NCBI GenBank assembly: GCA_023105745.1
Contig: JALGQZ010000014.1
Coordinates: 6,638,888-6,702,887 of the forward strand
Direction of reading: 5' to 3'
From: Austropuccinia psidii
Lineage: Eukaryota > Basidiomycota > Pucciniomycetes > Pucciniales > Sphaerophragmiaceae
Length of the DNA stretch: 64,000 bases
In this document: positions 12,012 through 20,343 of the stretch, piece after piece
Numbering within the stretch: the first letter of the stretch is position 1
How the letters are laid out: the number at the start of each line of letters is the position of its first letter
Notes under the pieces: generated by a model
What the model was told of the DNA's origin: nothing
The model's database searches: none
The model's input: the letters and a program-made list of their open reading frames with translations, nothing else
Position numbers and translations under genes: made by a program

Positions 12012-12057
12012 AAATTGGTAAAAACATGTAAGGGCTTACATGTGTTTACCAACACCC
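12012..12057 (-). repeat. Right terminal repeat with nested hairpin
   Basis: Read inward from the end (minus strand) the sequence is GGGTGTTGGTAAACACATGT, then 'aagccc', then TTACATGTTTTTACC. ACATGTAAG and its complement sit back to back and form a tight hairpin inside the terminus. The same arrangement begins the elements at 12158, 30897 and 44069. Confidence 0.65.
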
Positions 12058-12157
12058 TAAATTTCACATATAAATAATCCAAATGTTTTTTTCATTATAA
12101 AAAGATAAAAAAATATTTCTATATATTATATTTTTCAAAGATATATTAAATAATATA

Positions 12158-12696
12158 GGGTTTTGGTAAACACACGTAAGATTTTAGTAAAAACATGTAA
12201 GCCCTTACGTGTTTTTACCAATTTATGGTAAAAACACATAATTATATGTTAAAAAGACATAAGGGGTGGTTTTTAAATGAAATATGCCTATTTATGGCAT
12301 TTTTAAGGCCATTAATGGCATTATAAATGCAATAAAGGGCATTATTAATTCCATCAATGGAATTGTTAATGCCATTTATTGCATTTATAATGCCCTTTAT
12401 GGCATTGTTAAGGCCACAAATGACATTAACAATGCCATTTATGGAAATTTTAAGGCTATAAATGACATTAACAATGCCATGAATGGCATTTTTAAGGCCA
12501 TCAATGCCATTTATGGAATTATTAATGTCATTTATAGCCTTACCAATTCCATAAATGGCATTTTTGATGGAATTTATAGCCTTAAAAATTCCATAAATGG
12601 CATCATTATTGTCATTTTTGGCCTTAACATTTTTAGTAAAAACACGTAAGGGCTTACGTGTTTTTACTAAAAGCTTACGTGTTTTTACCAACACCC
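12158..12696 (+). mobile_element. Non-autonomous Mutator-like element (MITE-type)
   Basis: A 539 bp insertion bounded by GGGTTTTGGTAAACACACGT and the complement of GGGTGTTGGTAAAAACACGT. It is flanked by a perfect 8 bp duplication ATAATATA (12150-12157 and 12697-12704). Unit A at 7126-7133 shows the uninterrupted site with one ATAATATA. The ends match the MULE at 7793-12057, which is the likely source of transposase. The interior has no transposase, only the ATGGCATT-type repeats listed separately. Confidence 0.85.
12286..12625. repeat. ATGGCATT-type low-complexity repeat array
   Basis: About 340 bp made of variants of 'atggcatt', 'aatgccat', 'attaatg' and 'aaggcc'. The unit is nearly its own reverse complement, so both strands stay open (121 codons plus, 169 codons minus) with an Ile/Asn/Gly-rich pattern. 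These frames come from the repeat period and are not genes. A thinner version of the same words is in the element at 44069-44630 (near 44480-44545). Confidence 0.75.
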
Positions 12697-13863
12697 ATAA
12701 TATATTTCTGTATACTTGATTATTTATACTGTACATAGCTTTAAATTGCAATTTTTCACGAAAATTAATAATAATAAATCATTATTATTAATTTTTCAAA
12801 CTTATTTTTATATACAAATAGTATACCTAAATAAAACAATATTATTTTTTACAAAGTTGTGTAAGAATTAATCAAAAGCGTGATATTTATTGTAAAATCA
12901 ACAATAAATATTTCAATAATAATTTAATTATTATTTCAATTCTTTAATATTAAAATTGAATTTTATTGAAAAAATCTTTTCTTACTCAATTTGAGGAAAA
13001 ATTGATCCAAGTTTTTTTTGATAAATAATCAAAAATAAATAAAACTTAATAATAATTATTGTTAATAATTCAAAGTAATTTTTATACACAATTAGTGTAT
13101 ATAAGTGAAAATGATATTAATTTTTTACCAAATTGTGTGAAAATTAATTTAAATCATAATATTTCTTGAGAAACCAACAATAAATATTGGAATAATAAAT
13201 TTATCATTATTCTAATTCTTTAATATTTAAGTTAATATTATTGAATAAAACCATTTCTTACTCAAATTGAGGCAAAAACATATTGAAATTTTTTTATTTG
13301 ATAAATAATGAAATAAAAACAAAAAAATCAACTTCATTGTAAAAAAAAGTATTGTAAATTTAACATATTGAACTTTTGTTTCTTCCAAAGGGAAAGCAAA
13401 ACTGGAAATTGAACTATTTCCATTTTAGTCTTTCAATTTCAATAAGTGAATAAGTCATTTTTGAAATAAAAGCTTAATAAAATGAAATAAACTCTTCATT
13501 TTAAATATCTTACTTATAAGTAAAAAAAATATTTAAAACTGTTATTTCTTCAAGAATATAATAAATAAGATCAAAATACAAAAATTGAACCAGATACAGA
13601 AGAAATAACCATAGAAGATTGAAAATTTTGTTCATTAAAGTTGAATTACAAAATTTTCTATATATTCTTTAAAGTAGAAAAAGAAAAACTCCACTTGAGA
13701 TGCAATCACAGAAAAATCCATCTGTGTCAGCCCAAGAAGACATCAACCAAACAGGTTAAAAATAAAATAAAAAGTCTTTAACACACTTATCAGCTCCAAA
13801 GGCTAATTGCAAAATATTATAAAGCAAAAATCTATCCAAGGGCCTTTGAAAGGTAGATAAAAA

Positions 13864-16680
13864 TTGCAAAATACAGTAGTTTTTGTGTTTTGTCATTTTT
13901 TGACATGGAACCTCCATTTCTCAAACATTTGGGATACCCAAGAGCTCAGCCAGAAATCTGGAAAGGAAGAGATAGAAGAGGAAAAGAACTACCTTCTGGA
14001 TCAAATTATCAGCAAGGGACTTACATTCAGGAACCTCCTGCTAAAGGTTCCATTCCAAACCACATTCAACCATGTCCAACCAGAAAATTGGGCGGATGCA
14101 GGGAAAGTTACTCATATGCATCTACTCCTGAAAGACCTATTCACATGGAGTATGGAAAACAAAATTTCTACCATGACAAAATCTTGGCAAGAGATTTAAG
14201 TTATTAGTCAGAAAATCTTACTAAACCCAATGACTTTCCAAAATCCTCTGAAAGAGATGAAAAGTTGGAATCCCAACAAATATTTCATACTCTTATAGGA
14301 GAAAGCAACCCATTCTGTAGTGAAATCTTGGAATATGGAAGAGCCAAATATTATTCAGGGACACCAAGGCATGGAGGAAGAAATTCTATATTCCCCACAA
14401 CAGCTCAACAGCTACAGGACTTGAAAGCCAATGGACAATTATTCCAGGACTCTCCATTCATACCTGGTGGCTTCCAGAAGAGAAAATGGATCCCAAATAG
14501 AAAGAAAGAATTCTTTCAGAAGGGAGAAGATAGAATCAGATCCTCTGACAAAACAATTGATAAAGTTAGTCCAAGAGATAAACAAAGCCAAGAAGGAACT
14601 GTACCTACCACTATTGTAGCTAGCTCAGAATCAATTGATCCTCAGCTTATGACTATTAATGATAAAATACCCCCTCAGAATTTTGAAACCAATTATTCCA
14701 GAGGTAGTAGTAGTTTCATATTGTCCAACATGGGAAAATTCATGAAATTGAAATATTATCATGGACAAGTGAGTTCAGAAATGAAAAAAGAAAAGGAGGA
14801 AAATTCCATCCAAGCTACAGTCATAAAGGACTTGAAAATGAATTTAGCCAAAGTTTGGGCATTATTTGAAAAGCCCACTAGAGAGTTGAACTCAATATTA
14901 AAGGAACAACAGACTATGAGGAGGTACTGGAGAAATGTCCAGAAGAAGCAGAACAACCTTGGAAAGAGTATGATTACCTCTATTAGAAATTGGAGCAAGA
15001 AGAATATTTATTTCCTCACACAAACCAATGTGATGAACCCACAATCCACAGCTCTCAAAAAATAAAAGAGGAATAAAAATCAGGAAACCAAGTTCTTGCA
15101 TCTCAGGATCCAAGGTTAAGGTCTGAGTCTACTTACCAAGATTGTTAAAGCCTCAGTTACTCTGAGGAAAAAGCATTGAAGCAATTACCTGAAGTGGTAA
15201 ATTGGCCTAAATCTCAGGAACTTGAGATTATGATCACATGGAACTCATTGATTATATTGATGAAATTTCTGTTGATGTCCCAAAGATATCTGACTACTGG
15301 ATCACCAAAGGACTCAACACTGCATTCAGAGGTAATGAAAATATATGGTATAATGAAATGAAAGAGATACGTGGCCAGAAAAGCTGGACATGGTGGAGAA
15401 ACCAAATAATACAAAGTTACAGAAATTGTACTTGGATTTGGCAAAGAACTATCTCTTCTAAGAGTGAGAGATACTCTATAGAGAAAGACCCTTATAAATC
15501 GTGTCTTAAACAAACCAAAAGACTCAAATTTATTGATCCAGAAATGACAATAAAGATGAGAAATCACAATCTTCTTAAAAACTTCCAAGACACTTAGAAC
15601 ATGCAGTGAAGTGCAGATGCAGCAAGACAATAAGCATTGATGAAATAGAGAATTTCATACAAGATGTCAGAAAAAAGACCTCAATTGGAAGTAGCTTACC
15701 CTATAGGTCACATGATAGTAGAGTAAAACCAAAGATACTAATGTAAAAAGACATGGAGCCTACCAATGATGCAGAAGCACCAAGGAGGATAAACACATTT
15801 CACAATTGTGGATCACCTGACCATTATGTAAATAATTTTCCCAAAGGAAAAAAGAAAATAATTGCAATAGAGGAACAGTTGGTTGAAGAGCACATAGAGT
15901 ACAAATATGATTCTGAAAGGATGATAAATGAGCTAAGAGAGGATTCAGACAGTAAATAAGAGCCTATTGAACAATAATTATTGGAGTATGAGGCTGAGAA
16001 ACCAGAATAAATCCCAGAAAACTCTTTGAATCCTGAATTCAGTAAGCCCAAAAATTGTGAAGACCTTAGTGGGAGAACCACTGATTCCAAATAATATTTG
16101 GAAAACCCAAAAATGGGTATGTCCTTCACTCATGGAGAAAAATAAAAGCTTGATGTGTACATTTAAAATACAAAGCATCCTTTGATAGTTGACCCAGGAG
16201 CAACTTGCTCAGTAATAGCCAAAAAATACTTTGATAGACACTTCCCAATGTGGAATGCAGAAATAATAATAACAAAAAAAAGAGGCTTTAAAAGTGCTTC
16301 AGAAAAAATGCAGTCACTTGGAACAATCCAAAAAGTGATTATAATTCCACACACAATGGGAAACCTCAGATTACACACTGAATTTGTGGTACTTGAAAAT
16401 GCTCATATTGATGGATTCTTGATAGGTACAAAGTACCACAGAATTTATGGAATAAGCATACATAATTCCTCAGAGAATTAATTAAAAATTTGGGAGGAGA
16501 AAGAAAGAAAACTTGACTTTAAAACTGAAAATCCTAATAAAATAAAAAGATATTCCAATGAAGAGTATCAGATAGAAGAAAATAATAAACCACCAGAAAA
16601 AGACCAGTGGGTCCAACTGGAGATTATTGTGGATCTCAATTTTCCTTTGAAAGATTCTAGAACCCCAATATGGACAAAAT
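13864..16680 (+). pseudogene. Retrotransposon Gag-protease gene, degraded, no polymerase
   Basis: Frames in order: an N-terminal region (13864-14207); a basic and coiled-coil stretch (14265-15065) with the run FIPGGFQKRKW; a capsid-like block (15238-15597) starting YDHMELIDYID with the WTWWRNQII and WIWQRTI tryptophan runs; a zinc-knuckle relic (15798-15840, NCGSPDHYVNN) whose first and last cysteines are now Phe; and an aspartic protease region (16182-16481). Several stops and shifts separate them, including TGA at about 15230 and TAG at 15597. The frame after the protease goes through a short charged tail and reaches the polypurine tract at 16701, so reverse transcriptase, RNase H and integrase are absent. 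It belongs with the Gag at 1-696 by the shared capsid block. Confidence 0.72.
16182..16481 (+). pseudogene. Retroelement aspartic protease remnant
   Basis: The active-site motif D-S/T-G-A is present as IVDPGATCSVI, with Pro replacing Ser/Thr after the Asp. About 75 residues later FLIGTKYHRIYGISI matches the hydrophobic-hydrophobic-Gly block near the end of retropepsins. The enzyme would cut the Gag polyprotein. The altered active site and the stop after HNSSEN make it inactive. It is the C-terminal part of the 13864-16680 locus. Confidence 0.68.
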
Positions 16681-16700
16681 AGTATTTTAAATGATGAGCC

Positions 16701-16718
16701 TTTTTTGGAGGGAGGGTA
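16701..16718 (+). other. Polypurine tract
   Basis: 'ttttttggagggagggta' directly precedes an LTR start (TGTCAG). This is the usual plus-strand priming site of LTR retroelements and fixes the element orientation as plus. Confidence 0.65.
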
Positions 16719-16825
16719 TGTCAGCCTGTGACTCCAAACAGAGGACCAGCATGACATTCAACATACCATAAGTAATGGTATGAATATTATAAGACAAAAT
16801 TAGCTAATACAGCTAGTTTATATTT
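16719..16825 (+). repeat. Start of a 3' LTR related to 5456-6921
   Basis: TGTCAGCCTGTGACTC is identical to the LTR start at 5456, and about 100 bp align with scattered changes ('ataagtaatgg' is shared). Beyond about 16825 the two diverge, so the rest is a different subfamily, rearranged or deleted. No CTGACA end was found downstream. Confidence 0.55.
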
Positions 16826-19047
16826 TGTCTCATTCCGGTTCATTGAATAAAGAGCTGTATTATCATATTTTTATTCATATAATCAATGAATTATCCAATA
16901 CTGTGGGGGAGTATGTATATTTCTCTCTGATCATATATAGTGATATTATACTGTCCAAGAATACTGTGATATGATTTATGACAATATGTGACCTATAATC
17001 ATTTTTTTTATTATGAAATCAAACTGGTAAGCAAAATAATTCTTGGTGAAGCTCCCAAATGAAATTAAAATCACTAAGAGAACATATTCCCCTTTAAACT
17101 AAATCTAAAAATCTTACAAGGAAAGCTCATTATGTCTTTCAAAGCTAGATTGTTTTACAATACTTTTCTACTCAGCATTTTTCCAAAACAAAATATTTCA
17201 ATAAGTTAACATTAAGATAATATAATTTGAAAATGAAGTAAAATGATTAACCTAAATGTATTCAATACATGAATATTTTTTCATTATTAGATAATGAAAA
17301 ATCCCTTTTTCTTGAAGAAAAGAAACAAAATTCTGTTTAGATTTGAGAATTAATTTCCATTTTTTTGATTTTTACTTGATTGTAAAAAAAAAATTCTTTC
17401 ATTTTCATCTATGATGATATTAATAGTTTAGTTTGTCTCCATGAACTTCCAGTAATTTATATAGTATTTTTTAAATCCATCAGATTTCATAGCCTTAGTA
17501 ATTTCAATTGAAGTTTGTTTATAAATGTTGAATTGCATTTTTGGTTCTGTTTGGAAAAATAAGCTTTGATTTGGTAGAAGATGAGAATAATGTGGCTTAA
17601 TAAAGACAAAATTAATGTTATAAAATGAAAGCTAAATTGTTTTGAGGACTAAATAATAAATCTCATAAAATCATGCACCTTAGTTAATAGACAAATTATC
17701 CATAAAAAGGTTTTAATTTCACAACAAAAAAGGGAAGAGTAAAGTTTCATTAATTTAATAAATAATTTTATTGAGCATCTCTTCCTATAAAAAAGTCATC
17801 ATTGAAAATTTGTGCAGTCAAATTCATTCAATTGAGTTTTTGGGTACAAATTAAGAGTGTCAAATTTGACTATCTTCAAAAATGCTTATGCTTAAAAAAT
17901 GGAAGAAGTAAAAGAAACTGATCATCAGTAACATTATTCTGTTGTGTAATGAATCTCTAATTAATACTTGTAAAAAATTATCAATTTTTGAGTCAGGAAA
18001 AGGCCTTGATGGTTGTAAAAATGAGTCTGTTGATTTAAAAGGTCTCCCTTATTCCAATATAAAGAAATATTTCTTGGCTTATTCTTTGAAGTGGAGTTTA
18101 TCTTCAAAATTGTGTTACTGTCTTTTTGAAAGATATTTCTAATACAGACTGATCTCTGAAGAAGTTTTACATTTCTTTTGGTATAGATTTTGATTTATCA
18201 TCAACAAAATAGATTAAATTAGTTTCCTTTAATTAGTTTTTCATCCTTTTCATTTTCTTATAGTTTTTTCTGTTTTAAATCTTCATGAATGATTGGACAA
18301 TAATTTCAAGAAGCGCTCTTGAAATCCTTAGAGGCTTTTTTAAAATGAAAGTATGTTTCTATAAACATATTCACCCAATTTTCAATACAAAAGCTTACAA
18401 TGTCACTGCACTCATGTTTCTTAGTAAATTTTTCCTTGCCTTTTTCAAGTTTCATCTTCTGGTTTCAACCATCCTTTTGAAAAATACTTTCATTTCTTCA
18501 TCTTTCAATGGTGCAACTGAACCTCTTGAGCATCTATTTCTGAACTGGATTAGGCTTTTAAAGAGGGACTTGCTGTTTAAAAGAATGACTGTGTTGATGT
18601 TCTTTTGAGATGGTTTCTTGGTATGGTTCTTTTGAAACCACACAACAAATGAACCTGCTGTGAATGTTTGAGCCCAAAATATCTAATTTTCATGGTGTGT
18701 TGGCTAGTGGCCATGTGTGTGTGTATTGATAAGCAGCCAAACAAACTTTCAAGATGATAAATGCTATAGGGGAAATTAAAGAATAATACTCTATACAAAA
18801 ACAGAAATACGAAAATTGATTAAGGTTTTGGTTGTAGCAAACAAATCACACGCTAGTTAACCCAATGCTAATAATGACCATTAACCATAGACAAGGTGAC
18901 TGCTTAGCTTAGGTCTGTAAACCTAAACTGAGGCCATTGGCAAGAAATTTTACAGCCTTGCCACTACGTCATAGATGCATCACCTCAGTAAACAAATCAA
19001 CATGTGATATAACTTGGCAGTAACAAATTTTGTCTTACTGAGAGGAA
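16826..19047. other. AT-rich stretch without a supported gene
   Basis: Open frames here (66-107 codons, for example 18285-18608) show no family motif. A possible polyadenylation signal 'gaataaagag' lies at about 16843. Probably decayed element DNA into which copia inserted. Confidence 0.45.
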
Positions 19048-19052
19048 GTGAG

Positions 19053-19312
19053 TGTTGAATGTTGAACATTGGATGTTATGCATATTCACAAAAACAGACA
19101 GTAGATGCGGCACAGCTGTAGATAAATATATAATCAATGCAATTCCCCAAAGAAGATCCTTTCTTTGGGGGAGTTTTTTACTCTTATTTTGATTTTTATT
19201 GATTTTTTATATTTTCATCTACAGGTGTTTTAATCATGAAATGAATACTTTTCTTGGGGGAGTTTGTTACTCTTATTTGTATTTTTATCAATTTTTTATA
19301 TTTTCGTCTACA
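19053..19312 (+). repeat. Copia 5' LTR
   Basis: TG...CA bounded (TGTTGAATGTTG to TTTTCGTCTACA). Each LTR contains an internal direct repeat of about 90 bp offset: 'ttgggggagttt...ttttatattttc(a/g)tctaca' occurs at 19165-19223 and again at 19255-19312. The second copy supplies the LTR end. Confidence 0.93.
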
Positions 19313-19331
19313 GGTTATGGGACTTCACCGC
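19313..19331 (+). other. Primer binding site, half-tRNA type
   Basis: GGTTATGGG directly follows the LTR. Its complement resembles the anticodon-loop region of initiator methionine tRNA (CUCAUAACC) and not a tRNA 3' end. Drosophila copia is known to use such an internal iMet fragment. This match is inferred from memory. Confidence 0.5.
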
Positions 19332-19395
19332 TAAAAAAAAGAAATATTTCTATTTCAAGAAATTTATTCTTACCTCTTTTGTTCTGGCTACTTGA

Positions 19396-20343
19396 TTGGG
19401 TAGATTTTACAAAATAGCCGACCAGAAGGGAAAAGACGTGTTACAACCTGTGAACCAGGAAGATCTGGCAGCATCATTGTGTATTAGACATCAACTGGAG
19501 ACTGAATCACTCGGTCACAGTTTAACTCCCCAACTTGACAAGGATGGATCAAATTTCCACCAGTGGTCAAGAAGTCTAAATTGATTGGCTGAAAATATCT
19601 TTGATGTTGAGTCTTATTTTTCCTCAGAAAAACAAGATGGTAATTGTGGTTGCAATCATCAAATCCAAAACTTTATTGAAAAGTCCATTGATCAACATCT
19701 GAGACATCATACTGATGATGAAGACAAAGCTAGGAAAGCTTATGCGTTGCTCAGAAACAGATTTGATAGAACCTCCTGGTCAAGAGTGATGACCTTATGG
19801 GGAGACCTAGTCAATGGTTTGGATGCTGCTGAAGATCTGAATAGAAATTATTCAGAAATTTGTAATACCATCAAGAATTTAAAGCTATCTTTGCCAGGGG
19901 GATTTACCAAGGACAATCTATGGGCTATTGTTTTTCCTCATTGGAATCAACAATGCTTCCATGACATTGCAAATGCCTTTGATGGTAAATTGGCGATAGA
20001 CTGAGCTGCACATATCTCGCCTAAAGATGTTCTTGAAGTGTCAGAGCATGTAATGAAGAGATTGAATTTGTCAAATCAAATTAACGTGATGGCGACAACT
20101 TCAGGTCCAGACCAAAGATTTAGTGATGCTTGGCAAATTATATCGGATTCCCCAAACAAGTCCCAACAGCAGTTAAACGCCAGAAGCAAAGAGTGTATAC
20201 TGAAGCATATTTCACCAAGCAAGCCATGTTTTTGGTGTTTTGAGTGGGGGCACTGGAAACAGGACTGTCCAATCCATTTGGCCGGAAAGCCAAAACAAAC
20301 CAATCCATGGTTAAAAGACCCAGCAATAAAAATCAAGAAGTAA
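19396..20343 (+). pseudogene. Copia Gag with zinc knuckle, interrupted
   Basis: The frame from ATG 19396 reads through QLDKDGSNFHQWSRSLN, a block typical of copia Gag N-termini, to a TGA at 19582. It continues in the same frame to a TGA after GKLAID (about 20002), then on to 20343. The zinc knuckle CFWCFEWGHWKQDC (20226-20267) is an intact C-x2-C-x4-H-x4-C. Gag would package the element RNA in the cytoplasm. Because the frame is shared, the two TGAs look like point mutations and not frameshifts. A TAA at 20341-20343 ends this part before the protease. Confidence 0.8.

Larger units (their letters stand above)
7793..12057 (+). mobile_element. Mutator-like transposon with transposase and OTU domains
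   Basis: A 4265 bp element with terminal inverted repeats: GGGTGTTGGTAAAAACATGT at the left, and the complement of a very similar end (TTTACCAACACCC) at the right. The flanks are taaattta (7785-7792) and taaatttc (12058-12065), a 7 of 8 match consistent with an 8-9 bp target duplication. Inside, in order, are a broken MULE transposase, an AT-hook and zinc-knuckle segment, and an OTU-type protease. A reverse copy with the same order lies at 30897-34643. Both copies have stops and frameshifts and should be immobile unless helped in trans. Confidence 0.8.
12076..13362. repeat. AT-rich tandem unit B (interrupted)
   Basis: Second copy of the unit at 7050-7792, split by the insertion at 12158-12696. 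The match resumes at 'tatatttctgtatacttgatt' (12701) and ends at 'attgtaaatttaac' near 13362. There is no coding content. Either the unit was duplicated before both insertions, or these are decayed repeats of an older element. Confidence 0.7.

Noticed and set aside
12242..12751. 169-codon minus frame and 121-codon plus frame over the same DNA, as possible genes
   Set aside because: Both come from the near-palindromic ATGGCATT array inside a non-autonomous transposon; the Ile/Asn/Gly periodicity follows the DNA repeat.
13864..16481. Endogenous plant pararetrovirus (caulimovirus-like) coat protein and protease
   Set aside because: A zinc knuckle and aspartic protease alone fit, but the capsid-like tryptophan blocks shared with 1-696, the LTR start and the polypurine tract point to a Ty3-type fungal retroelement.
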